Origin: Cladocopium goreaui
Lineage: Eukaryota; Sar; Dinophyceae; Suessiales; Symbiodiniaceae
Direction: 5' to 3'
DNA length: 64,000 nucleotides
NCBI GenBank assembly: GCA_947184155.2
Contig: CAMXCT020001558.1
Coordinates: 134,663-198,662 of the forward strand
Shown here piece after piece: positions 17,147 through 28,388 of this stretch. The notes beneath the pieces are model-generated. The model saw nothing but the letters and a program-made list of their open reading frames with translations, did no database searches and was not told the origin of the DNA. The translations under genes were made by a program, and so were the position numbers. Positions within the stretch are counted from its first letter, which is position 1; each line of letters opens with the position of its first letter.

Positions 17147-20100
17147 ATGGCTACCTCTGCGCTCCGTAGACGTACACGTATGATTACGGAATATTATAAT
17201 GTTATACATACACACACACTTATGTATATATACCTATATATATATATTATAAAAATATACTATTTAAACCCTGCTTGTGTGTTTTGCATATATTATCTAT
17301 GCATATGGACAGTCATCCCGATCACTGTCTCATCATAAATCTTCTCCATTTGTTCAGAGCATATCTCACCGTCCCTTTGTGGCAGGCTGATCTTGGCTCC
17401 AAGCAGCTTCCAGTGCTCAAGCAGAAGGTTTTATTGGGCTCCTGTGCCTTCAGATTCATCCAAACATGTGGAACAACTCAGGGGGAAGACAGGGAACAAT
17501 GGAACTTCAGTGGCTGAAGCTGGGTCAAATTTTGATTTAGCTTGGGTGCGGAGATAATGGAAGTATCCTAACTTCGGCTGAAGTTTGAAGCTGCTGGAGG
17601 GATGTTATTAATTTTTCGTTCCGTTCACCTTGCAGTTGCCCCAATTGGTGCACCTCCCAATGAGGCCCAGCAACGGATGTCTTCAAGTTTATCCAAGGGC
17701 CGGCACAACAACAGAAAGAACACCAACAATCTGGGTTTACTACCAAAGAAAAAGGATGAACAAGGAAACAATATATTTGCTATACACATCTAATTAGATA
17801 TGTTTTGCTATATTTATATTCCTATATGATTGCTATATTACTATATAATTACTATATACAGCAATTGGGTTTGAAAGCAGCAGCCCGCAACATTTCAACC
17901 CCCCAATCTGTGAGGCTTGCTGCAAGTGGTGGATGAGGTGCTCAGCGAGGCGCAGCGCAGCGCCGCACAGAAATATCATGACGATGTGTTTAAGCGAAGT
18001 ATAGTAGATACAGCATGTTTTTACAATTTAATGAAGTAAAAATATAGTTATGATATATACAGTATTATAGGTATACAATATGTATGTATATAGAGATATG
18101 TTGTGTAAGTGTATTCAAGTAGACCAGATTCATCCATTGAACCATCATTTAATGGAAACAGGGAGCAACACCAACTATGGCAATTACTCCAGTAAAAAAT
18201 TGGGCAGATCACGAAAGAAGATGGGGATGGCAAATTGGCATCCCCAGTTACTATATGTTACTATCTGCACTTCATCTCCAAAAGTTTGTGTTCTTTGCGT
18301 AGGTTGAGTTGCTAGAGTCTGCTAAAGGGTAGGCCCCTGAAACTAAGGAAGGTCTACAGGAGTTTTCAACCCAGCGCCTCATCATCTTGGGTCTGCAGAG
18401 GCAAACATTCCCTACTGGATGACGGGTGGCACTCTTCTGGGGGCGCTTCGGCATGAAGGTTTCATTCCGCACGATGATGACGTTGATCTGGAATGTTTCG
18501 AGGAGACGTGGAGAATAGGCCATAGATCTCTGGCTGTAGATGGATGCCTACCAAGAGGAAGAACATGACATAGCTCGCATGGCTTTCCTCCCGAAAAAAA
18601 AGATGGCTTTACTGTACCATCACTATCCATCACTTCAGTCAGCTCATGAACCTACTCACCGGGATGATAGCTGAGGTGTGCTGGGGTATTCATTGACCAG
18701 GTTTGAAAATATGTGGTTTTGACCAGAAGCCAGCTGGGCAGGTGGGAACACCCGGGGCACGCTATCTAGGAGGATACACCTCGAATCAAGGCAGCCTTCG
18801 CTGCAAGTGTCTTAGACTTCAATGGCACCTGCTTGCCCGGCCAGTCGCAGTTACAGTGGGATTACTTGCGCACAATCAAACCATCAAAATATGATAGATA
18901 TGTTTCCTCTTGAAGATGTTGATATCCCGTTGTCATGTTTGAGTAGGAGAGTGTGACTTACAAGTCATAGGCTTGGATGTTTATAAGGGTTTTACATGTG
19001 TTCCCCTTGTTCTTTAATGACGGGGTGACTTGATGATTTCATAGAGAGCTAACCCCCCCTAGCCCCCCCCCTTCCCAGAAAACCAAATTAAGGCCTTAAT
19101 AAGGCCTTAACTAGGCCTTATTTTGGTGAAAAAAAAATAAAGCCTAGTTAAGGCCAAATTAGCTTAATTCAGTCATAATTTTGGTGACATTTGCCGTGTT
19201 TCATGTTTATTCAATTTCTCCAGTGTATTCCAAATTCTTTGGATGAAAATCCTTAATTTGGTCCTATTTGGTCCACTTCTCCCAATGTAGTCCGGTCTTT
19301 GGATGCATTTCATGACCTGGATGGGTGTAAGTTTGGTGGAAATATATTTCCTCATTTGGTGTGCAATCCAGGCGGCGTATTTCCAATGTCTATCATGTCA
19401 AATTGATTGGAATTACGCTTACTTAGGTCCTTCGCATTGTATATGTATTTCAGAAATTTAAAATGTGCTTGTGCTTTTCCACCATTGGATCCTGAATTTG
19501 GTCTTAATATGGAAAATTGGATTTCCCATTGTTTTTTCCACCATTTGAGTTTTAATTGGGCCTTAATTTGGTCATAACCTGTGTTTTCCACCATTTGAGC
19601 CTTAATTAGGCCTTAATTAGGCCTTAATTGGGCCTTAATTAGGCCTTAATTTGGCCTTAATTAGGAAAATTGTGTTTTCCCGGTGTTTTCCACGACCATT
19701 TGAGCCTTAATTAGGCCTTAATTGGGCCTTAATTAGGCCTTAATTAGGCTTTAATTTGGTCTTAATGTGGAAAATTATGTTTTCCCGGTGTTTTCCACCA
19801 TTTGAGCCTTAATTAGGCCTTAATTTGGCCTTAATTAGGAAAATTGTGTTTTCCCGGTGTTTTCCACCATTTGAGCCTTAATTAGGCCTTAATTGGGCCT
19901 TAATTAGGCCTTAATTTGGTCTTAATTTTGAAATTTTGATTTTCCCTGTGTTTTTCCACCATTTGAAGCTTAATTGGCCCTTAATTTAGTCTTGATTTGG
20001 AAAATTTGATATTTCGTTGTGGTTTTTGTTCGTTGGGTTTAATTGGGTCTAATCTGGAAACTTGCGAATGTTGAAGCGTGAAAGTCAAAATAGTTGCTTG

Positions 20101-23100
20101 TTCGCTTCAGCGCAGTTCTTTATTCGTAACTTGGAAACGTTCAATTTCCTTTTTTTGTTAAAATCTTAATTTGATTTGGTGCTTTCCTCTGTTTGTTCAA
20201 AAATTCACTTGGGTCTTTGTTTGTACACATGTTTACTCTTTTGACCCAAGACAAAATTCTATGAATGTAGGAAAGACCCTTGAAAGCCAATTCAGTAATC
20301 CCATCAAAGAATTAAGGCCAAATTAAGCACTTTGAACCAAAAATTGGGGAAAACCACTCAACCCTTAATTTGGTCTTAATTAAGGCCTACTATAGGGGGG
20401 GGGTTAGCCTTCTGTGATGATTAGAATGGACACCTCCATTTTCGTAGCTTGAACAGTGGGACACAACCTGCAACTGTCATTGTTTTGTGGCTCATCAGCG
20501 TAGCTAGATGAATGGATTGCGGCCTAGGAGCCTTCAAATAGACTGATGTTTTTCAAGGATGTTATGGAGGGATGATATTTACATGTTTTGTTATTTTAAT
20601 ATCTTAGTTTCCAGCTGCCTAACTCTCCTATTAGGGGATTGCATTTATCTTGGCTGCGCGCAGTTTACAGCCCTCAGTTGAACTTTCAGAACATACTCTT
20701 GCTTTAGGCCTCATTTGTTTGGATGGTGCTTAACATACTGGGCATTCTGGTGGCTGAACCTTTCTGCCTTCGTTGAACTTGGAATTATTTTGATCCTTGG
20801 GTACGTATGGGTGCATTAGAATGCATTGCTAACATAAGTACAGTGATTCTTTGCATACACATATGCAAGGTACACACTGCATCATGTGCAAATGAAGTGG
20901 CATAGACACTTCACTCACATGTTCTTGTCGTTGCGGGTCATTCCTCGCCATTGTTCCAAGGCTCCTTGCCAGGTCACTTTGTTGAGAGTGGCCACTGGGA
21001 AGGACCGCAACTTGCTTTCTGATCGCTGACGGTTAGCGTCCTTTTAATAACTTAAATCAAATCCTCTTTTTAAATATTTGCCCAGGGGAATCCTGCTCAA
21101 ATACTCAGGACAGGCTGGTACACTACTTTTTCCACAACACTCTACAGAAAATTAGCAGAGTAACCCCATTTCTGAGTAAACTCTGCAATGGTGGGACAAT
21201 GGGTAATGGGTGCACATTTAAGCAAACATTGTGCAGGGTACCCAAGATAAAAAGCCTTTGTTGTTGCTCGCAAATTCTGATACATGTTGATCCAACTGTT
21301 GGCTGATTGCACCCTCATTTTTTGCGGACCCGTACCTATCCCACAATTGGATACTAGAAAATGTTACAGGAAACTCTGATACTTTGCTTTATTCTCAATT
21401 TATCTACTGTATACTATACCTTTAGGGGTAAACACCATCGTTTCCTGCACGTTGCCCTTTAAATCCATTGCTATATGCTATCCCCATTTATCCTTGGTAA
21501 ATCCACCATTTCTAGTTGGTTATCCAGCTTATGTATCCATTTTCCCTGGACAGCCAATTGAATGTCGTATTTGTTGGTCAACATCCAATGTTTGATCTGT
21601 TTACCCACAATTCTTCCTAATAAATCATCCAGTCAATCCATTGATGCTTGGTTAAACCACGTTTTTTCCATACGGTCATGGGTTTGTCTCAAAACGGGGT
21701 GGCGATACCTCCAAAATTGCCTATTTGAATAAGGAATTTGATTATGAACCAGGGGATTTAGGGCTTTCCCCCTAAATTTTCAGACACATGCCACTTATGC
21801 TTGGTTAGAGCATGATGTTTCCATGGTTTTCCATAGATGTTTTCATCATTTTCCCATATCTCTCCACATGTTTTTTCCGCGGGACCGCTCCGGCCACCAG
21901 CTGCTCTCAGGACAGCGGATGGCGCGGCTGGTCTTCTGGGAGGTCCTCGTCCTGGACCTCTTCCTGCGCCGGAAGCCCTTGGAAGCTGAGACTCGGGCAG
22001 CGCTATGGATACAAAAACCTCCTGAGAAGGTACGGCTAACCCCCCAAATCATAAGAAGGTACTTGGATCCATGGGGATTATATGTAAATTTATATGTGTG
22101 TATTTAAATGATTTTAAATGTATTTAATGGATAGTTAAAGAAGCGAGAGTACTAAACATTACCAAACACTCATAATCGTACATTATCGTACATTCATGTG
22201 TATATATATATTTATAGAATCATACACATATATAAATATATATTGTTGGGTAAACGGCAGCAATCTCCAAGTTGCTTCTGCTACTGGGTCACGTATGCCC
22301 TAGTTCCATCTCTATTTTTGTTGCGGATGCATTGTTTGGAATGTTTCATTCATGTTTGATTTTCTTCGCTCACACCACATATGTCAGTCGCATGTGTGTC
22401 CACCTACAGTAATGTTTGGTGCAGATTGCCTTGGTTTTCAGCCAATTCAGGCCCAAAAAAGCTTTGAATCTGGCTTTTCAAGGAACACATTCTTGGATTT
22501 GGATCCCCAAAACTCTCCAAAGCGATGGCTTTCTGCGGATCTTCCGCCTTTAGACACCTTTTTTTAAGTCGTGGACAAAATCCCAGCATCGCCAACGCGC
22601 AAGGAGCCGTGCTTTCCCTCGGACCAGGAGGTCTTCCCTTTGCAACGCTATGCCTTCCATGACTTGCTGCTGCCAGGCCCTAGAGATGCCAAGGCCGCAG
22701 GCGGTTTTTGACCCCATGGCAGCTATGGATAGCTATGGAGAAATGTGTATATATATATATATATCCACGACTTGTAACCGGAACTGCGCTTCCAAGCAGT
22801 TTTGTACAAATGAGCAGTTTTGATTTTTAGGGGTCTCTTTTTTTTCCGATCAATGTATGAATTATGGACTGCGAAGATTAGTGGGGATAGACGAACTATT
22901 GGGGAGGGCAGCCATGATCCCCCACCTGCCAGGTGAGGGTCTCGAGATTGAATAAAGGTGTGCCTCACTCTGCCACTCACTCCCTCTTCTTGCCGAGCCA
23001 TATCGCAAGCTCCGGGTGCAGTGGAGCACGCCTGGACCCGAACACCCTCCAGAATGCCAGATAGAATGCCAGAATAGATGCCAGATAGAATGCTAGACAG

Positions 23101-26100
23101 ATGCCAGATAGATTTTTTTTGGGCCAAGAGAACAAACAATGGGCAATTGGACCCTGATTTGGAGGGATACCCAATACCCACAAGAACCAGTCCCAGTTGC
23201 AATTGCCTCGGATACATTGCTGTATCCCAATTGTCATACGGTTTCAATGCTTTTTCCGCAAACCTCGTTCCCAGAGGGTGCTGTCGAACCCTGTTTGTAC
23301 ACATGTGGCTTTGGCCATGTGCATTCTTTAATTTATTCCTATCCCCATGGTCGCATGAGATCAAAATGTGCATAATTGATCATAATTGCAGTGTGGATCT
23401 CTATCAAGTTCTGTGTCAGGTTTGCATCAGGTGCATCATGGTACATCCCACGAAATTATGTTCATCATGTCCAAAACGCGACCTTGGCTTTTCCCCGCAT
23501 TTCCTCAGACGTCTTCCCTCTGAAAGGCCTTTCTGGATCGCAACCGGGTAGCACCTAGGGGCGGGCAGCGGATTTTATGGCACCTCTTGAATGATCTGTT
23601 TTGTGTATATATATATATATATATATTCGTTCGGGGTTTCAGAATTTCAAGATCCGTAACTTGATTCAGAGCCATAACTTAGCCATAACTTTCTATAGCT
23701 TGCCCCTGGTGGCATCAGCTGATGTAATATAGTGTGACAAACCCAAAACCAGAAACCATACCTCATTTACCCAATGACTTACCATACCTTGGGATATTGA
23801 AGACCATAAGCAGCCCCAAATGGGTGATTCATGTTTGAGGTCTACCGCACCAATAGATATACGATATTATCACTCTATCGTCAATGCTAGTACGATCCAT
23901 GACCCTTCTGCGGTACCATATTGATGACCCACTAGAGAGCCTTGAATTATCTTGAATTCATCATAGAGCTTGCATCTGTTTTCGCATCAAGAAACGCAAA
24001 TTTCGGGAAAGGCACATTTCGCCTCTATCGCCCCGGTTGAGGCTGTTTTTCATGATTCACAAAGCTCAGCTTCTCAGGTTGCTATGGTCCTAGCTGGTCC
24101 AAGGAGGCCCGGCTCTGGAACCATGCAGATCACGCTGCAGGGCAGGAACTTTGGGCCAAGATGCTACAGGCTGCTCCGCAAGTGCCGTTGCCCTTGCAGT
24201 TTGGCAGTCAGGGGGATCTGACAAAATGAAGTGAACATGGGCAACTTACCCTCTGGTAATTTAACATAGCTATTGAAAATGGCCATAGAAATAGTGGATT
24301 TTCCCATTAAAAATTGTGATTTTCCATAGCTATGTTAGTTTACCAGAGGGTACCATGATTTACCCCAAGTTGTGGCAATTTTTATCTGGAAAATGAATCA
24401 GTGAATCTTTGGGTACCTTATTTTCCGACAACCCCAGCTGGAGCCAATCCTGCTGAAGTTTTTTAGCCGGTGGCAAGGGAGGGCTTCCCAACATACACCA
24501 GCGGCCAAAAGGGAGTCATACATATAGGAAGTCGTGGTAGATAGTAGAAACGATGCGCAATTTCTTTGAAGTATTGCGCGGATCACCTTGATTCATCGTG
24601 CCTAGTCAGCTGCCAACCTTTTTGAAATGTCACGTTTCTCAAAGCCGCATTTTTCAATGCTTTTCTCCGGATCAAGTTCCAACCCACCACTAATATACTA
24701 TATACTCCAGTTTTTCCAAAGTGGATTCAGTGGCTTCCAAAAGTGCTTTCCCACATTTGCTCACTGAGAAGAACCTCCGCAAGATCATCCCGCAGGTATG
24801 TTCCCAATTCCTGGGGATATAGGATTGGTGTGGCACTTTCGTTTTTTTTTTTGGTTGGGCACAATTGGATTCTTAATTGTGGTAATTGAGAATCAACAGG
24901 AGAACAGGATGGTGAAACAATGGGTTCAACCCCCTATTAATAAAGGTAGACTGCCACCTGGATGTTTTTTTATTAGGGTCCCATCTCACAAGTTGTATTT
25001 TTTATTTGTATTATTAAGGTGTTCATTGGAATATTAGGGGAAAGTTTTGAAATCCAGTTTTTGGCAATATTTTATTTATATATATTTTAATTCATTAGGG
25101 GTTCAAGCAAATTTGAAATCAAGTTTTTTTTTAGGGTTTTTCATTGGAATATTAGGGGAAAGCTTGGAAATCCAGTTTTTGGCAATATTTTATATAGATT
25201 TTAATAAGGGATTTAATCAATTTTGAAATTTAATTGTTTATTTTTATTGTTAGGGCTTTTCATTGGAATATAAGGGGAAAGCTTCGAAATCCAGTCTTTG
25301 GCAATATTTATAGATTTTAATAAGGGGTTGAATTAATCAAATTTGAAATCGAGTTTTTTATTTTTATTATTAAGGTTTTTCATTGGAATATTAGGGGAAA
25401 GCTTGGAAATCCAGTTTTGGCAATATTTTGTACAAATTTTAATAAGGAATCAAATTTGAAATCGAGAATTTTTGTTGTTATTTTTAAGGTTTTTAGTGGA
25501 ATATTAGGTGCACCCTAAGATTAAATACAAAATACCACCTAATAATAAACATAGATCACCGTGCTTACCATTTGGGGGGGTGTTAGTAATAGGCAGAGAG
25601 GATTACTAGAGCAAAAATGAGAGAGAATCCCCTCTACTAAGCAGTTACTTTCTATACATAAACCCATATTAACATGTATTAACCTCTTCTCCCCAAGCAG
25701 AAAACTAATCCAAATTTATGTTGGGTTCCATTCCAGTGGGTTTAGTGGGTTTTGCTGTTGAAATTTGAGGTACCAAGCTTTGGTGGAGGCCTCTGGCTAC
25801 CAGGCACCATCCCTGGAAAAGGGCAATGCCCAAGCTACCTTGGAGCACCTGCAGCGTGAGGCCCCGGAGGGTTTCCTATGGGGAATCCATCAGTTTCCAA
25901 TGGAACATCCGCCATTGGCTGGGGTGATGTTCGCAGATTTTGCCAGCGAACCCTTTGAGAGCATGGGGATTTTCCATGGGATTTTCCGCCTTGCCATGTT
26001 TGAAAAACACTGCTTTTTGCAGATTTGTCCCTGGAAAAGCCATTGATCTCTAACAGGATGGCGAGGTCCAGTCGCTTCTTTGGCGGCTCCTGGGCTGGGC

Positions 26101-26176
26101 TTCGCCCTTCCCGCCCCCAAGCACTGCAGGTTGCTGGCTGCGAAGATGGCTGGTGGTGTCAGTGGTCTGTAGTTGA
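17147..26176 (+). CDS. LicD/fukutin-family phosphotransferase, nested in a GH1 intron
   Basis: LicD-family (PF04991-type) protein. Relatives transfer phosphocholine or phosphosugar groups to glycans. Exon 17147-17177 starts with ATG and encodes MATSALRRRT; it joins in phase to 17915-17949 (LLQVVDEVLSE, GC donor), then 18401-about 18524. That exon carries the diagnostic PYWMTGGTLLGALRHEGF followed by IPHDDDVDL, the acidic metal/nucleotide-binding motif. Later probable exons are about 21880-22029 (MARLVFWEVLVLDLFLR), 22569-22693 (EVFPLQRYAFHDLLLPGPRD, typical LicD), 24078-about 24205 (YGPSWSKEARLWNHADH), 24722-24795 (LTEKNLRKIIPQ), 25770-25860 and 26057-26176, ending in a hydrophobic tail and TGA. 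Phases across 18524-21880, 22029-22569, 22693-24078 and 24795-25770 are unresolved, so microexons may be missing; membership of the last two exons is inferred from position. The whole gene lies between GH1 exons 16155-16206 and 28389-28417. Confidence 0.75.
19048..20408. mobile_element. 1.36-kb TTAAGGCC-rich element with C-tract/G-tract inverted ends
   Basis: Begins GCTAACCCCCCCTAGCCCCC and ends TATAGGGGGGGGGTTAGC, an inverted repeat. The interior has the palindrome TTAAGGCCTTAA near the left and many CCTTAATTAGGCCTTAATTG units. Middle blocks of about 90-115 bases begin TTTTCCACCATTTGAGCC. It has no coding capacity. It looks like a non-autonomous mobile element or satellite island. Confidence 0.65.
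21678..21792. repeat. Inverted-repeat element, family C copy
   Basis: ATGGGTTTGTCTCAAAACGG at the left and TTTTCAGACACATGCC at the right, matching the ends of the elements at 422 and 30877. It precedes the LicD exon at about 21880. Confidence 0.55.
24247..24352. repeat. Introner-like element, family A copy
   Basis: TACCCTCTGGTAATTTAACA to GTTAGTTTACCAGAGGGTA, intact, in a LicD intron. Confidence 0.9.
25010..25510. repeat. Tandem array, about 120-bp unit, four to five copies
   Basis: Repeated TTCATTGGAATATTAGGGGA, AAGCTTGGAAATCCAGTTTT, GGCAATATTTTA, GATTTTAATAAGG and AATTTGAAAT blocks at about 120-base spacing. It fills the intron between candidate LicD exons 24722-24795 and 25770-25860. Confidence 0.85.
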
Positions 26177-27190
26177 TTTTGTTTATTGATGGTGATTAAG
26201 TGGAATTTCATAATGGTTTAGTGGGATTTATATAATCGGAATTTATGATGATTGAGTGGAATTTCATAGTGGTTTAGTGGGCTTTAATGGGAATTTATGG
26301 TGATTAACTGGAATTTCATAGTGGTTTAGTGGGCTTTAATAGGAACTAATGGTGATTAACTGGAATTTCATACTGGTTCAGTTGGCTTTAATGGGAATTA
26401 ATGGTGACCAAGTGGAATGTCATAGTTGTTTAGTGACTAGTGGGCTTGAATAGGAATTAATCGTGATTAAGTGGAATTTCATAGTCGTTTTAATGGGCTT
26501 TAAGAGGAACTAATGGTGATTAACTGGAGTTTCATAGTGGTTTAGTAGGCTTTAATAGGAACTAATGGTGATTAACTGGAAATTCATAGTGGTTTAGTAG
26601 AACTTAAAAGGAATTGATGGCGATTAAGTGGAATTTCATAGTGGTTTAGTGGGCTTCAATAGGAAGTCTAAGTGGAATTCCATAGTGGTTTAGTAGGCTT
26701 TAATTGGAGTTTATGGTGATTTAATGGAAATTCATAGTGGTTTAATGGGCTTTAATAGGAATTAATGCTGATTAAGTGGAATGTCATAGCGGTTTGGTGG
26801 GCGTTCATAGGAATTAATAGTGATTAAGAGGAATTTCATTGTGGTATAGTGAGATTTATTGGGAATTTATGGTGATTAACTGGAATTTCATAGTGGTGTA
26901 GTAGGCTTTGTGGAATTTCATGGTGGTTTAGTGGGCTTTAATGGGAATTTATGGTGATTAACTGGAATTTCATAGTGGTTTAATGGGCCTTTGATAGGGC
27001 TTAATGCTGATTAAGTGGAGTTTCATAGTGGTTTAGTGGGCTTTAATGGGAATTTTTGGTGATTAAGTGGAATTTCATAGTGGTTTAATGGGTTTTAATA
27101 GGAATTAATGCTGATTAAGTGGAATGTCATAGCGGTCTGGTGGCCTTTCATAGGAATTAATTGTGAATGAGTGGAATTGCATAGTGGTGC
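26160..27190. repeat. Minisatellite, about 52-bp unit, roughly 20 copies
   Basis: Diverged copies of GTGATTAAGTGGAATTTCAT, AGTGGTTTAGTGGGCTTTAA and TGGGAATTTATG follow each other for about 1 kb. The array starts at the 3' end of the LicD coding sequence, within the large GH1 intron. Confidence 0.9.
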
Positions 27191-28388
27191 AGTGGGATTG
27201 CCAACTGGATTCTCTGGACGCTCAAGTAGGAACCTTGATGCCCATGGGGGGATCCATGCATCAAACCAAGGGGATTTTCCAATCGTTTTGGCAGCGATTT
27301 GCTAAGGTCTCTTTGAAGATGCTTGACACCTGGCGGTTCACCAAAACTGTACATAGAAACAGCGGATTCGTGTCATTTCGATGCCACATCGCTTTTTTCA
27401 ATGGGCTCAAAGCGGCCCATAAAATTTTGTAGAAACCTTTGGGGAAAAAAAACATTGCGGACTTGGGCTCAGAACATGCGTCAGAAATCCTATAGAACAA
27501 ATAGTAGAGAGAGGGACCTTGGAGCCCTTTTCTTGTCGAAATAAGTGTCCAAGCCCGGAGTCATTCATCTCAGTTCTTGTTCAGCATAAAGGCCCGGTAG
27601 TCTTGATGAAGTCCGTGACATCACCAAAGCTAGCTTGTACTAATGCTAGCTGAAGTTGCGAAGTTGCTTTAGCAAGGAATAGACGGAGGACCTTCGAATC
27701 CCTTGAAATTTTAAAACATTATACCACCGCGCCTCCCCCCTGGCAGGCCCGGGTTCAATCCCCCCTGGTCAAGGGTTGAGGGTCATTGTCATTTGCATCG
27801 TTATCTTCATCTTCTGAATTTTTAGAAGTATTGTCGTCATCATTATCGTCGTCGTCATCAGCATCATCATCAGCCCCTTTCTCTGTTCGGATCTCAATCT
27901 GGTTCTTCCCTTTGGCGGTTAGACACTCCTATTTCAGTTTACTCTTTCAGCTGAGCAGTCTCCGGTACAACATTAGTACCGTCCTCCTAGTTTTCGTGCC
28001 CTACCCTGGCCTCAAGTTGAATCAGTTTGCTGGTTGAAGGGCCTCTGCTTAAACAGAACTTCGAAAACTCTAGAAAACTGGTGCTGTGGCTAAAGTTGGG
28101 ACCGGCAGCATGCGAGTGCTAACATTGGGGAGAGTTGCTAACTCTAAAAGAAAAACATGGAGGTCAACACCTTGGACGACAAGTTTACGCAACAGATAAC
28201 CCACATGCATCTTCTTTTAAAGGTCTGTTGAAGACTCAGCCTCATGGCACATCTCTGTTACTCGTATGTTGGACATGTGGCAGGTGCTATAGCTGGAGAC
28301 GCTTAAGGGGCCACAATGCCTAAAAACCACAAAGTTGGGAAGAATTGGACACAACTCTCATGCTTGCTGTCCCTCGCACACCTCCCAG
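26177..28388. other. GH1 intron 3' of the nested LicD gene
   Basis: Minisatellite to 27190, then about 1.2 kb of complex DNA. Short open stretches at 27160-27540 and 27786-28037 are serine- or basic-rich without a known family. No further exon is supported before the GH1 microexon at 28389. Confidence 0.55.

Larger units (their letters stand above)
18525..21879. other. LicD intron dominated by a TTAAGGCC-rich element
   Basis: Apart from the repeat element at 19048-20408 and an inverted-repeat element at 21678-21792, I see no coding exon. The stretch 20410-21670 is complex sequence without a recognisable gene. Confidence 0.55.

Noticed and set aside
16944-17147. NEP motif (TVNEPSNA) as the GH1 acid/base
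   Set aside because: The surrounding text is unlike GH1; the true motif is split between 28417 and 29105 with the full GH1 context.
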